Positions 36,836 through 46,019 of a stretch of 64,000 nt of DNA are shown here, piece by piece (positions within the stretch are counted from its first letter, which is position 1; each line of letters opens with the position of its first letter). Under the pieces are notes generated by a model. It searched no databases. It was not told the origin of the DNA and was given only the letters and a program-made list of their open reading frames with translations. A program made the position numbers and the translations under genes. The DNA is from Polycladidibacter hongkongensis (GTDB lineage: Bacteria; Pseudomonadota; Alphaproteobacteria; Rhizobiales; Stappiaceae): assembly GCF_001561995.1 (NCBI RefSeq), contig NZ_LLWC01000009.1:276159-340158 (forward strand), in the 5' to 3' direction.

Positions 36836-36947
36836 TATCGTGTGCAGTGCGCATTCCTGTGCATAATGACCTAACGAAATCAGTGTTTTCTACGTTATGT
36901 CATAGTGTTCTTCGTTATGCATGCGTTGATGATCCTATTGATATATA

Positions 36948-36963
36948 TGTGATTTTAGTCACA
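36948..36963. promoter_or_regulatory. CRP-like site 2 (aglR side)
   Basis: TGTGATTTTAGTCACA is an exact match to TGTGA-N6-TCACA. Its centre is 49 bases from the centre of the second operator, mirroring site 1/O1. A weaker palindrome GTGAT-AG-ATCAC follows at 36970-36981. Confidence 0.6.
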
Positions 36964-36997
36964 TATCTCGTGATAGATCACAGGTGGTACACTATTT

Positions 36998-37011
36998 CCA
37001 AAGCGCTTTGA
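36998..37011. promoter_or_regulatory. LacI-family operator O2 (aglR)
   Basis: CCAAAGCGCTTTGA, palindromic except for the last base pair, 227 bases from O1 centre to centre. It sits about 75 bases before aglR and likely mediates autoregulation, with possible looping to O1. Confidence 0.7.
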
Positions 37012-37085
37012 TTTTCTCCTGAGGGCATTTGTGTATAGTACTGAGTGGGCACATTGATTGTTTGGGATCTATTGGAATTAACTCT

Positions 37086-38150
37086 ATGAATAATAACGGA
37101 AAACCTGTTGGATCCTCAGGAAAACGTGCGAATCTGAAAGAGCTTTCTGCGCATTTGAGCCTGTCGCAAACCACAGTGAGTCGCGCCCTGAATGGCTACA
37201 AAGATGTTTCCGAAAAAACGCGAGAACGTGTAATCGCGGCGGCAGAGGAGCTTGGCTATCGCCCAAATTTTAGCGCTCGCCGTTTGGCGACCGGCAAGGC
37301 GAAAGTCATAGGAATTGCTTTTCCCTCAGACCATTCATTGCTGGTTGACCCCAATTTCTGGGAGTTCCTCGCTGGCCTCTCCGAAAAAGCATCCCAAAGT
37401 GATTGCGATATTATGATTTCTGCAACAGAGGGCAGCGTAGAGGACGCCTATAAGCGTTTTGCCATGCGTGGTTCCGTTGACTTGGTCGTTTTATCGAATG
37501 TGTACCTGAGTGAAGATCGCATCGGCCAACTAAAACAACTGGGAATGCCCTTCGTCGTGCATGGCACTGCGCCGTCGCGCTATAACTACGCCTATCTCGA
37601 TATTGATAATTTTAATGTCTTTTACGAGCCCGCCAAGCTTCTACTTCAGTTCGGGCATAAGAGAATTGCTATAATTAATGGTGAGCGAGGCCGCTCGTTT
37701 GCAGTTGATCGCGAGCGCGGTTGGAGACAGGCGTTGGAAGAGGCTGAACTAACCGCGCCGGAGGAGTATATCCATCGCGGCGAGATGTCGGAGGATGTCG
37801 GATACGAGGCGGCCAAGCGCTTGCTCGCTCTGCCAAATCCGCCAACGGCTATATTGTGTTCCCATGTGTTTTCTGCCAAGGGGGCATACCGTGCGTGCCG
37901 TAGAGCAGGCCTGCAAGTGGGGAAAGACATTTCCATAATCGCGCATGACGATGTTCTGCCGGTCAACCGCGCGGAAGAGCTAGAGCCCGCGCTAACAGTG
38001 ACTAGATCACCTTTACGCGCTGCAGGGCATGAAATAGCAGAAATTGCCATGAAGGCGTTGGACGGCGTGCCAATAGAGGAGCTGCAGATAGTTTGGCAGC
38101 CGGAGTTCGTCTTGCGGGGGTCCGTTGGCGCAGCGCCCGGTTCATCCTAG
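37086..38150 (+). CDS. aglR: LacI-family regulator of alpha-glucoside use
   Basis: A 354-residue LacI/GalR regulator. N-terminal HTH (NLKELSAHLSLSQTTVSRAL) and hinge helix (FSARRLATGKAKVIG) precede a periplasmic-binding-type sugar domain (IGIAFPSDHSL to the end). Divergent from aglE, as in Sinorhizobium. The ATG at 37086 gives a normal start; an upstream TTG at 37029 with GAGGG is an alternative. Expected to repress aglEFGAK and itself through the CCAAAGCGCTTTGG sites. Confidence 0.88.
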   Translation: MNNNGKPVGSSGKRANLKELSAHLSLSQTTVSRALNGYKDVSEKTRERVIAAAEELGYRPNFSARRLATGKAKVIGIAFPSDHSLLVDPNFWEFLAGLSEKASQSDCDIMISATEGSVEDAYKRFAMRGSVDLVVLSNVYLSEDRIGQLKQLGMPFVVHGTAPSRYNYAYLDIDNFNVFYEPAKLLLQFGHKRIAIINGERGRSFAVDRERGWRQALEEAELTAPEEYIHRGEMSEDVGYEAAKRLLALPNPPTAILCSHVFSAKGAYRACRRAGLQVGKDISIIAHDDVLPVNRAEELEPALTVTRSPLRAAGHEIAEIAMKALDGVPIEELQIVWQPEFVLRGSVGAAPGSS

Positions 38151-38263
38151 GTGATTGGGCAGGTGATCCTATCCTACCGTCTTATTGCATTGCAGCGTAA
38201 CTGGTGAAAACATCCTCCAAGGTATCAAAATGCTCGCGGCCCTTGCCGCACACGGAGGCAAAC

Positions 38264-39427
38264 ATGGCAGCAATTATCGGTTGGGCGCACACGCCCTTTG
38301 GCAAGCTCGCGGACGAGACCGTTGAAACGCTCATCACCAAGGTCACCGCTCGGGCAATAGCGGATGCGGGTTTGGAAGCCAAAGACATTGATGAAATTTA
38401 TCTTGGGCATTTCAATGCTGGCTTTAGTGCTCAGGATTTTACGGCGTCTCTCGTGCTGCAGGCCTCAGATGATCTGCGCTTTAAACCGGCAACCCGTGTA
38501 GAGAATGCGTGTGCCACCGGCTCTGCTGCGGTGCACCAAGCGGTGCGCTCTGTCGATAGTGGTGCCGCCCGCCATGTGCTTGTTGTCGGTGTCGAACAGA
38601 TGACAACAACGCCCGGCCCTCAGATTGGCGCAAATCTGCTTAAAGCCTCCTACTTGCCAGAGGATGGAGACACACCTGCTGGGTTCGCCGGTGTCTTTGG
38701 TAAAATCGCGGAGCTATACTTCCAGCGTCATGGCGACAACACGGAGGCGCTGGCGCATATCGCCGCTAAGGCGCACAAAAACGGCTTTACCAACCCCCTA
38801 GCGCAGATGCGAAAAGAGTTCTCTGTTGAGTTCTGCCAAGAAGAATCCGAGAAAAACCCGCGGGTCGCAGGGCCGCTAAAACGTACGGATTGCTCACTGG
38901 TGTCCGACGGGGCAGCCGCTTTGGTGCTGACCAACAACACGGTTGCGTTGTCAGCGCCAAAGGCGGTGGCGTTCCGCGCGCGCGCACATGCACAGGATTT
39001 CCTTCCGATGTCCAAACGGGACATCCTGCGCTTTGATGGCTGCCGCATGGCATGGGGCAAAGCGCTGGAAGAGGCGAGCCTTAACATCTGGGATCTGGAT
39101 CTTGTCGAAACCCACGATTGCTTCACCATCGCAGAGCTGATCGAATACGAAGCCATGGGTCTGACAGAGGTAGGGCAGGGCGCTAAGGCTATTCTGGAGG
39201 GGTGGACGCACAAAGAGGGACGTCTGCCAGTCAATCCTTCTGGCGGGCTCAAGGCAAAGGGGCATCCCATTGGCGCCACAGGCGTTTCCATGCATGCGCT
39301 CAGTGCGATGCAGCTGTGTGGCGAGGCAGATGGCATCCAGATTGATGGCGCAGAACTGGCTGGCGTGTTTAATATGGGCGGCGCCGCAGTTGCCAATTAC
39401 GTATCTGTGTTGCAGCGCTGGCGCTAA
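38264..39427 (+). CDS. Thiolase family protein (acetyl-CoA acetyltransferase, SCP-x type)
   Basis: A 387-residue thiolase. The nucleophilic Cys lies in ENACATGS (about residue 86) and the C-terminal part has THDCFTIAE and GHPIGATG. The protein lacks the C-terminal CxG Cys of degradative thiolases, as in the SCP2/lipid-transfer thiolase group. Start at 38264 with GGAGG upstream. It might act in fatty acid or isoprenoid side-chain degradation; the substrate is not predictable. No beta-oxidation partner adjoins. Confidence 0.85.
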   Translation: MAAIIGWAHTPFGKLADETVETLITKVTARAIADAGLEAKDIDEIYLGHFNAGFSAQDFTASLVLQASDDLRFKPATRVENACATGSAAVHQAVRSVDSGAARHVLVVGVEQMTTTPGPQIGANLLKASYLPEDGDTPAGFAGVFGKIAELYFQRHGDNTEALAHIAAKAHKNGFTNPLAQMRKEFSVEFCQEESEKNPRVAGPLKRTDCSLVSDGAAALVLTNNTVALSAPKAVAFRARAHAQDFLPMSKRDILRFDGCRMAWGKALEEASLNIWDLDLVETHDCFTIAELIEYEAMGLTEVGQGAKAILEGWTHKEGRLPVNPSGGLKAKGHPIGATGVSMHALSAMQLCGEADGIQIDGAELAGVFNMGGAAVANYVSVLQRWR

Positions 39428-39451
39428 CGATTCCACCAGTGGGTGACAATG

Positions 39452-39480
39452 CGGGGCAGTAGTTTTTTCTGCTGCCCCCG
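39452..39480 (+). terminator. Hairpin after the thiolase gene
   Basis: Long stem (GGGGCAGTAG / CTGCTGCCCC, with one G-T pair) around a T6 loop, 25 bases after the stop. The T-run is in the loop, not after the stem, so it is an atypical terminator. The rest of the 39428-39725 gap is the cysG upstream region, where I recognise no riboswitch. Confidence 0.45.
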
Positions 39481-39725
39481 TATTCTCCTCCAAAAACGTC
39501 ACGCAACATGAAATGCCATTTTGAAGACGAGCAATCCCAAGAAAACTGATTGTGAAAAAGGCGCAATCTGCGCAATCAAATTCGAGCATCGGCACGGTGC
39601 GCGCAACTGAAATCCTTTTCTAATTCCCTGCCAAGCTTTGAAACCACATGCCGCGCCTCTTTAGGGGCTTCTGCGTAGGCTACCGCTACAATTAAACGGG
39701 TTGCTTTGCGTAGAAGGAGGATGTG

Positions 39726-41216
39726 ATGTTCAGCAATGCCACTCGCGCCGCTGGCAGCAGCAGCGCTTCCAAGCGCAAGCTTGATGTTTTTCCGATTTTC
39801 CAGAAAGTCGCAGCCAGGTCAGTCGTTATTATCGGTTTTGATGGCGAGGCAGCAGCAAAAGTGCGCCTACTGTCTGAAACCAATGCCAATCTGCTGGTTA
39901 TCACGCCCCCTTCCATAGCAGCGGGGCCGGATGCGGCACTGCAACAAGCCATCGACAGTGCAGGCGCGCAGCTTCTACAAGTCGAGCCGCAGGCAGAGCA
40001 TATCCAAGAGGCCGCCCTGCTGTTCACCGCCACGGGCGACGAAAAGCGCGACGGGCAGCTGATCGAGTTTGCACGCGCCCACGGCGTGCCCGCCAATGCG
40101 GTGGATCGCCCGCATCTCTGTGATTTCTATGTGGGCGCGCTTGTTAATCGCGCGCCTGTTGCCGTCGCCATTACCTCAACCGGCGTTGGTCCGGTATATG
40201 CCCGCCATATTCGTGCGAAAATAGAGAGCCTTTTGCCGCTGCAAGCTGGTGATTTAGCGCAGCTGGCCGAAAGCTTCCGCGACACTGTGGCAAGGCTGTT
40301 GCCTAGTGGTATCGCGCGTCGCCGTTTCTGGGCGCAGTTTTTCTCAGGTCCTGTTGCTTATAATGTGTTGGCCGGACAGCCGGAGAAGGCCCGTAGCGCC
40401 GCGCAGCGCCTGCTGAATGGCGCACAGCAACAAGAAGGCTTTGTCTGGCTTGTGGGCGCAGGCCCCGGTGCCGAGGATTTGTTGACACTGCGCGCACAAC
40501 GCGTGCTGCAAGAGGCAGATGTGATCCTATATGATGCGCTTGTGCCAGAAGCTGTGGTTGCCATGGGGCGCCGCGACGCGCAGCGCATCTATGTTGGCAA
40601 GCGCAAAGGTGCGCATGCCTATTCGCAAGAACAGATCAGCGCAAAGCTGGTTGAACACGCCGCCGCCGGGCGCCGCGTTGTTCGCCTTAAGGCCGGTGAT
40701 CCGCTGGTCTTTGGCCGCGCCGGAGAGGAAATGGCCGCGCTACAAGAGGCCGGCATCTCCTATGATATCGTGCCGGGCATCACCGCCGCAGCTGCCAGCG
40801 CGGCTTCTACCAAACTGCCTCTTAGTCTGCGCGGCGTGGCATCCTCCATTGTTTATGCAACCGGTCACGACCAGCACGGGCAAATCCTGCCGAACTGGGG
40901 GCACCTTGCTCTTTCTGGCAGCACTGTTGCTGTCTACATGGGTAAAAGCGTGGCGGCCAAAGTCGCCAATACACTGCAAGAGGCGGGCCTTTGCGCCCTT
41001 ACGCCCGTCTTGGCGGTAGAAAATGCCAGCCAACAGGCTGAGCAGGTTTACAGCGGCTGTTTGAGCCAGCTGCAGGACCTTGCAAAAAATGAAGAGGTAA
41101 CCGGCCCCACACTGATCATTATCGGTGCAGCCGTTGCCCATGCCCAAATAGAAGCGGCCAAACCATTTGGGGCCGCAACCCAAAAATCCAGCCAGTACCA
41201 AAGCGCCGCCGCTTGA
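39726..41216 (+). CDS. cysG: Siroheme synthase CysG
   Basis: A 496-residue multifunctional enzyme. The N-terminal domain (about 20-225) is the NAD-dependent precorrin-2 dehydrogenase/ferrochelatase (VVIIGFDGEAAAKVRLL, NAVDRPHLCDFYVGALV). The C-terminal part (about 235-480) is the SAM-dependent uroporphyrinogen-III methyltransferase (VGAGPGAEDLLTLRAQ, VVRLKAGDPLVFGRAGEE, VPGITAAAA). It makes siroheme for the sulfite reductase encoded downstream. AGGAGG precedes the ATG by five bases; a GTG one codon earlier is possible. First gene of the cys operon. Confidence 0.93.
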   Translation: MFSNATRAAGSSSASKRKLDVFPIFQKVAARSVVIIGFDGEAAAKVRLLSETNANLLVITPPSIAAGPDAALQQAIDSAGAQLLQVEPQAEHIQEAALLFTATGDEKRDGQLIEFARAHGVPANAVDRPHLCDFYVGALVNRAPVAVAITSTGVGPVYARHIRAKIESLLPLQAGDLAQLAESFRDTVARLLPSGIARRRFWAQFFSGPVAYNVLAGQPEKARSAAQRLLNGAQQQEGFVWLVGAGPGAEDLLTLRAQRVLQEADVILYDALVPEAVVAMGRRDAQRIYVGKRKGAHAYSQEQISAKLVEHAAAGRRVVRLKAGDPLVFGRAGEEMAALQEAGISYDIVPGITAAAASAASTKLPLSLRGVASSIVYATGHDQHGQILPNWGHLALSGSTVAVYMGKSVAAKVANTLQEAGLCALTPVLAVENASQQAEQVYSGCLSQLQDLAKNEEVTGPTLIIIGAAVAHAQIEAAKPFGAATQKSSQYQSAAA

Positions 41217-41226
41217 GGAGAAGCCA

Positions 41227-41541
41227 ATGAAAGTTTTTACAGCAAATCGCCTGTTGGATGGCGAAGTCGTATGGATGACACAAAGCGGCGGCTGGGCAGA
41301 TTTCCTGCCCCAAGCATGGGTCTACGAGCCGCAAGAGCATAGCGACGCCGCACATCTGCTGGCCAAGCAGGCCGAGAACGAACAAGTCGTTGTAGGTGCC
41401 TACGAAATCGATGTGGAAGAGGATGCAGGCCGCTGGGTTCCGGTTAAGCTGAAAGAGCTGATCCGCGCAGCAGGCCCAACCACCCGCAAAGACCTTGGCA
41501 AGCAAGCGCAAGCAGGCGCCGCTGCGGCAGGAGCACTTTAA
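41227..41541 (+). CDS. DUF2849 protein of the sulfite reductase operon
   Basis: A 104-residue protein starting MKVFTANRLLDGEVVWMT with conserved GWADFL and YEIDVE segments. This family typically sits between cysG and cysI in alphaproteobacteria, so it is likely an accessory of sulfite reduction, but its biochemical role is unknown. GGAG is upstream of ATG; one base separates it from cysI. Confidence 0.8.
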   Translation: MKVFTANRLLDGEVVWMTQSGGWADFLPQAWVYEPQEHSDAAHLLAKQAENEQVVVGAYEIDVEEDAGRWVPVKLKELIRAAGPTTRKDLGKQAQAGAAAAGAL

Positions 41542-41542
41542 G

Positions 41543-43204
41543 ATGTACCGTTACGACCAATTCGACCAGCAATTCGTGGATGAGCGCGTTAGCCAGTTTG
41601 AAGATCAGGTGCGCCGCCGTTTAAGCGGTGAGTTGACTGAGGATGAGTTTAAGCCTCTGCGCCTGATGAATGGTCTATACCTGCAGCTACATGCTTACAT
41701 GCTGCGTGTTGCCATTCCCTATGGCACGTTGAGTGCGCGCCAGATGCACAAGCTTGCCGATATTGCAGATAAATATGACCGTGGCTACAGCCACTTTACC
41801 ACACGACAAAACGTGCAATTCAACTGGCCAACCCTGAGTGACACACCTGCCATCCTGCGGGATTTGGCAAGCGTGGAGATGCATGCCATCCAAACCTCGG
41901 GCAACTGCATTCGCAATGTGACCACCGATCAGTTTGCTGGCGCAGCGGCTGATGAGATTGCCGATCCGCGCGTCTATGCCGAAATCTTGCGCCAATGGTC
42001 TTCACTGCATCCGGAATTCTTGTTCTTGCCGCGCAAGTTCAAGATCGCTATCACCGGCGCAGCGCGTGATCGCGCGGCGGTGCAAGTGCATGACATCGGT
42101 CTCCAGTTGACCCGAAACGAAAAGGGCGAAACCGGGTTTGTTGTGTTTGTTGGCGGCGGGCTTGGCCGAACACCAATGATCGGGCGCAAGGTGCGTGACT
42201 TCTTGCCGGAGGCCGACTTGCTGTCCTACAGCGAGGCGATCCTGCGTGTATACAATCGTTATGGTCGGCGCGATAACAAATATAAGGCGCGTATTAAGAT
42301 CCTCGTCCATGAGACCGGGCTTGAGGAGCTCAAAGCGGATATTGAAACGGAGTTCGCGCGCATTCGCGGCAAAGTCCTTACCCTGCCTGCAGAAGAAGTT
42401 GCGCGTATTGATGCCTACTTTGCCATGCCCGAGGGCGTGCAGGCGGATGTAACTGGTTGGCAGCAGCTACAAGATGCGATGGCCAGCGACGCCGCGCTTG
42501 CAGCGTTTGTGAGCCGCAACTCACACCCCCACAAGGTGGAGGGCTACACCAGCCTGACCATCTCACTAAAGCCGGAGGGCGGCGCGCCGGGCGATGCAAC
42601 ATCGCAACAAATGCGCGTTGCAGCAGATTTGGCGGCGCAATTCAGCCACGACGAGCTGCGTGTGTCACACGAACAAAACCTCGTACTACCGCATGTTAAG
42701 CTGGCCGAAGTGGCTCAGGTTTTTGCGCTCTTGCAAAAACACGGTCTGGCAACAGCAAATGCGGGCCTTATCTCTGATATGATTGCCTGCCCGGGCCTCG
42801 ATTATTGCGCCTTGGCAAACGCCCGTTCTATCCCGATTGCACAGGAAATCTCCACACGCTTGGCTGACGAGCAAAAACAGCGCCAGATCGGCGATCTAAA
42901 GCTGAAAATCTCAGGCTGCATCAATGCGTGTGGCCACCACCATGTGGGTCATATCGGCATTCTTGGCGTCGATCGCAAAGGTGAAGAGCTCTACCAGCTT
43001 ACGCTTGGCGGTTCGGCGGATGAAAATACCGCAATTGGTAAGATCATCGGCCGTGGCTTTCCAGCAGACGAGATTGCAGAGGCCGTTGAAACAGTTGTCG
43101 ATACCTATCTGGAACAGCGCTCTTCTAACGAGGAAAGCTTCATTGATGCCTACCGCCGTTTAGGGGCTGAACCGTTCAAAGAGGCGCTTTATGGAACCAG
43201 CTAG
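41543..43204 (+). CDS. cysI: Nitrite/sulfite reductase, hemoprotein subunit
   Basis: A 553-residue siroheme/[4Fe-4S] enzyme reducing sulfite to sulfide. Ferredoxin-like halves are visible (YSHFTTRQNVQFNWP and the SGNCIRNVT region). Cluster ligands lie in ACPGLDYCALA and SGCINACGHHHVGHIG. The sulfite-type function is supported by CysG, CysH and DUF2849 next to it. The start at 41543 is used because the upstream extension overlaps the DUF2849 gene. It overlaps cysH by 14 bases. Confidence 0.93.
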   Translation: MYRYDQFDQQFVDERVSQFEDQVRRRLSGELTEDEFKPLRLMNGLYLQLHAYMLRVAIPYGTLSARQMHKLADIADKYDRGYSHFTTRQNVQFNWPTLSDTPAILRDLASVEMHAIQTSGNCIRNVTTDQFAGAAADEIADPRVYAEILRQWSSLHPEFLFLPRKFKIAITGAARDRAAVQVHDIGLQLTRNEKGETGFVVFVGGGLGRTPMIGRKVRDFLPEADLLSYSEAILRVYNRYGRRDNKYKARIKILVHETGLEELKADIETEFARIRGKVLTLPAEEVARIDAYFAMPEGVQADVTGWQQLQDAMASDAALAAFVSRNSHPHKVEGYTSLTISLKPEGGAPGDATSQQMRVAADLAAQFSHDELRVSHEQNLVLPHVKLAEVAQVFALLQKHGLATANAGLISDMIACPGLDYCALANARSIPIAQEISTRLADEQKQRQIGDLKLKISGCINACGHHHVGHIGILGVDRKGEELYQLTLGGSADENTAIGKIIGRGFPADEIAEAVETVVDTYLEQRSSNEESFIDAYRRLGAEPFKEALYGTS

Positions 43205-43958
43205 ATATTTGGGCGCATCCTTCAGCCCGCAGCCAGTTCAAAACCTTGAGGCAAGAGCACAGCTGCTGAATGAACGCTATGGCGATCGGGATGCGCAAAC
43301 CGTCTTGGCGGCAGCTCTTGCTGGTGAGGCTGGTGCTAACACCGCGCTAGTCTCCTCCTTTGGTGCGGATTCCGCTGTGCTCCTCCACATGGCAGCCCAG
43401 ATCGATAGAGACGTAACGGTGGTTTTTATCGATACCGGCAAATTGTTCGGTGAAACGAAAACTTATCGAGATACCTTGATCGAGCGCCTTGGCCTCACCG
43501 GTGTGCGATCAATCAAGCCAGAGGTCAGTGTACTGAAGCAGCAAGACCCTATGGGCGCATTGTGGATTAAGGATACTGACGCCTGCTGCCACATTCGCAA
43601 GGTTGTTCCCCTCGCAACGGCTCTTGAAGGCTTCGATAGCTGGATTTCCGGTCGCAAGCGCCATCAGGCCAGCACTCGTGCGCAGTTGCAATGGTTTGAG
43701 GCCGAAGAAGGCCGGATTAAGGTAAATCCGCTTGCTGACTGGAGCGCAAAGCAGGTCCTAGACTACGCCAAAGAGCACAAGTTGCCGCCGCACCCTTTGG
43801 TGGCGCAAGGGTATCCTTCCATTGGTTGCATGCCATGTACTGACAAGGTCGCGGAGGGGGAAGACCCGCGCTCTGGCCGTTGGCGAGGTAAAAACAAAAC
43901 TGAATGCGGAATTCACTTCCCTACCCTTGGCAAACAGGCTGATGGCAGTGGTATCTAA
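43191..43958 (+). CDS. cysH: Adenylylsulfate (APS) reductase, thioredoxin-dependent
   Basis: A 255-residue PAPS/APS reductase-family enzyme. PP-loop-like SSFGADSAVLLHMAA; the CC pair in DTDACCHIRK and CMPCTD near residue 210 bind a [4Fe-4S] cluster. This CC...CxxC pattern marks the APS-using bacterial type rather than the PAPS-using enterobacterial CysH. The C-terminal Cys of the catalytic KNKTECGIH is present. It produces sulfite for CysI. Confidence 0.92.
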   Translation: MEPARYLGASFSPQPVQNLEARAQLLNERYGDRDAQTVLAAALAGEAGANTALVSSFGADSAVLLHMAAQIDRDVTVVFIDTGKLFGETKTYRDTLIERLGLTGVRSIKPEVSVLKQQDPMGALWIKDTDACCHIRKVVPLATALEGFDSWISGRKRHQASTRAQLQWFEAEEGRIKVNPLADWSAKQVLDYAKEHKLPPHPLVAQGYPSIGCMPCTDKVAEGEDPRSGRWRGKNKTECGIHFPTLGKQADGSGI

Positions 43959-43977
43959 GGTGGCTAAGGATAAAACA

Positions 43978-44508
43978 ATGGGCGAGATAATGCGTGAAGT
44001 CTATAAAGATGGTGCAATTAGCGAAGACCGCTGGCAGAGGCCGGAAGCGGAAGCTGCTGTAGATCCCGCAGTGCACTCTCTTATACCTCTGCAAAGGTTT
44101 TTGCTGGAACGCGAAGCGCTTGCAGAACCACTGGAAACAGGCCATCTTGGGGTAATTCTAGGCGCCGGGGATGACCCTCTCGCTCTGCAGGATGTGCTCA
44201 CACTCCTGCCAATCGTCGCCTTGGATTTCCCTTCATTTGCGGATGGGCGGAGTTTTTCATCGGCGCATATCCTGCGCGAAACCTTAGGCTTTAAGGGCGA
44301 ATTGCGCGCAGTTGGTCCGTTTATTCTGGATCAAATTGGTTTTATGCAGCGTTGCGGTATTGATAGTTTTGCGCTGGATAACCCCCGCCTGAAACCCGCT
44401 CTTGTGGCGGGAAACCTGAATGAAGTGACGGTCTACACTCAGCCCGTTACCACTCGGGCTGAAGAGGCACCTTCCAATCGGCCATGGCTGCGCCAAGCGC
44501 AGGTATGA
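43978..44508 (+). CDS. DUF934 protein of the sulfate assimilation operon
   Basis: A 176-residue protein of the DUF934 family, commonly linked to cysI/cysH in proteobacteria. Conserved VALDFPSFADGRSFSSAHILRE and IDQIGFMQRCGI-like segments are visible. The start at 43978 has AAGGAT seven bases upstream; other in-frame ATGs at 43942 and 43990. Function unknown; presumably an oxidoreductase accessory. Confidence 0.82.
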   Translation: MGEIMREVYKDGAISEDRWQRPEAEAAVDPAVHSLIPLQRFLLEREALAEPLETGHLGVILGAGDDPLALQDVLTLLPIVALDFPSFADGRSFSSAHILRETLGFKGELRAVGPFILDQIGFMQRCGIDSFALDNPRLKPALVAGNLNEVTVYTQPVTTRAEEAPSNRPWLRQAQV

Positions 44509-44548
44509 ACGGGTAGCAATTGCCTTTTCTGTTAGGGCTTTAAGCGGC

Positions 44549-44582
44549 AACAGGCGGCGCAAAGGCTCCGCCTGTTTCTTTG
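44549..44582. terminator. Terminator of the cys operon
   Basis: Stem AACAGGCGG / CCGCCTGTT with a 10-base loop and a TTCTTTGTT tail. It lies between the convergent DUF934 gene and the TsoY-like gene and could serve both. Confidence 0.75.
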
Positions 44583-44594
44583 TTATCTCGGTGT

Positions 44595-45809
44595 TCAAGC
44601 CGCCCGCGGCTTTCCACCTCGGGTTTGTGTTGGCGATGCCAGAAGTTTTCGGTTTAGCTTTAAGAATAGCCAAACGGTGATCAGCTGTAACAGTACCAGC
44701 GGCGCATAAAGTGCCAAATGCGCCAAAGACAGGCTGGTGACCAAACCAAGTTTGACCAAGCCGATATTGACGAAGAAATTACCAAGAACAAACAGAGCGA
44801 CACCCGGGCACACCAGCGTGTAAGCGCCAGCAGAGCGCTCCGGCCCAGAGATCCAGCGGCTGTAATAGCCCACACGCTTCATCACGGCCCAGCCAAGCGC
44901 GGCAAACAGCAATTGGATCGCAAGTATAGCTGTGAAGAATGCGAAGCTACCTGCTGCGCTGACTGGCATGTCGAAGTTGTGGGCCAGCGCCATTTTCAAA
45001 CGATAAAGGGCAATGGCGACAACAGTGGTGAGAGGGATAAGAATCCATAGGGTTGGAGTTGTTTCTGCTGCAGCGCTGTGCTCCATCATCGCACGGAAGC
45101 CTAAAACCAGCTTGATTAGCCCCAAAACAATCGCGGCTGTGATGAACAAAGTCGCGCCAACAAAGCCAAGCACGCTAACAATCTTGACATGGCTCATGGC
45201 AGCAACCGCAGAAAAGCCCACACCAATCATCGAGAAGGCAAACACCGCAACCATTTGCCCGAGGCTGTTGTTTTTGGCGCAGTCAAACCCACCCTCGGCC
45301 AGCACTCTGGAGATGAAATTCAGATAAATACGCGTGCCATAAATCCCGATTGCGGAGAATGCCAGCAATGAGACCGGAAAGAGCAGTTCGCGTTGTTCCC
45401 ACAGTTCGGGGACAAACAGAGCCCCGGCAATAAACAGGGCGTTCATCGTCATTGCGAAGGTGAGGGGCAGCGCCATCACTTGGCTTTCTGCATTGCTTTT
45501 GACAAATGTCGAATACGCCGCCGATTGCCGCCACTTTTTAAACTGGCTTAAGTTCCACAGGAGGAGGCGCAGATGGGTAAAAGCGAAATAGGCGACCCCT
45601 AAAAGAGCAAGCACAGCCATAATCTGTAAGCCAGTTTGATGTCCTGCGAACAGGGCTTGTAGGGAGGTAAAACTTGGAATTGGCGATCCCTTATGAGGAG
45701 TGAGCCACATAAGGTACATAAAAAATGAAATGGCCAAGCCGCCAGCTCCAACTGAGCTTAAAAAGTAGAGCGGCGAATAACTGCCTTGCATATTGTCATT
45801 GAGTTTCAT
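44595..45809 (-). CDS. TsoY-like multi-pass membrane protein
   Basis: A 404-residue inner-membrane protein with about ten hydrophobic segments. N-terminus YSPLYFLSSVGAGGLAISFF and the late YTLVCPGVALFVLGNFF segment resemble the TsoY family, in which some members are selenoproteins; the Cys in VCPGVA may be the position that is Sec elsewhere (recalled, not verified). The ribosome site AGGAG is good. It could be a transporter of the TehA/SLAC-type fold, but I cannot assign a substrate. Convergent with the cys operon. Confidence 0.6.
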   Translation of the reverse strand: MKLNDNMQGSYSPLYFLSSVGAGGLAISFFMYLMWLTPHKGSPIPSFTSLQALFAGHQTGLQIMAVLALLGVAYFAFTHLRLLLWNLSQFKKWRQSAAYSTFVKSNAESQVMALPLTFAMTMNALFIAGALFVPELWEQRELLFPVSLLAFSAIGIYGTRIYLNFISRVLAEGGFDCAKNNSLGQMVAVFAFSMIGVGFSAVAAMSHVKIVSVLGFVGATLFITAAIVLGLIKLVLGFRAMMEHSAAAETTPTLWILIPLTTVVAIALYRLKMALAHNFDMPVSAAGSFAFFTAILAIQLLFAALGWAVMKRVGYYSRWISGPERSAGAYTLVCPGVALFVLGNFFVNIGLVKLGLVTSLSLAHLALYAPLVLLQLITVWLFLKLNRKLLASPTQTRGGKPRAA

Positions 45810-46019
45810 CTTGGTTCTCCTTTGCTAAAAAGAAGAATATTAGTTAATGCTAAAAAACAAAAGTACCGCGCGCCGAATGCTGGTTTTCATTATGCTATTG
45901 TAACTTATATGATATTTTCAACGACACACATTTATGATCGTAAATATGCGATGATTAATTACCCAATATTAGGTTTATCTAAAACATAAGACTTTGGCGA
46001 ATCCTGCAATTCAAATCGC

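Noticed and set aside
39428..39725. Possible SAM or sulfur-related riboswitch before cysG
   Set aside because: I could not fit the sequence to any SAM riboswitch pattern that I know; only a hairpin after the thiolase is clear.
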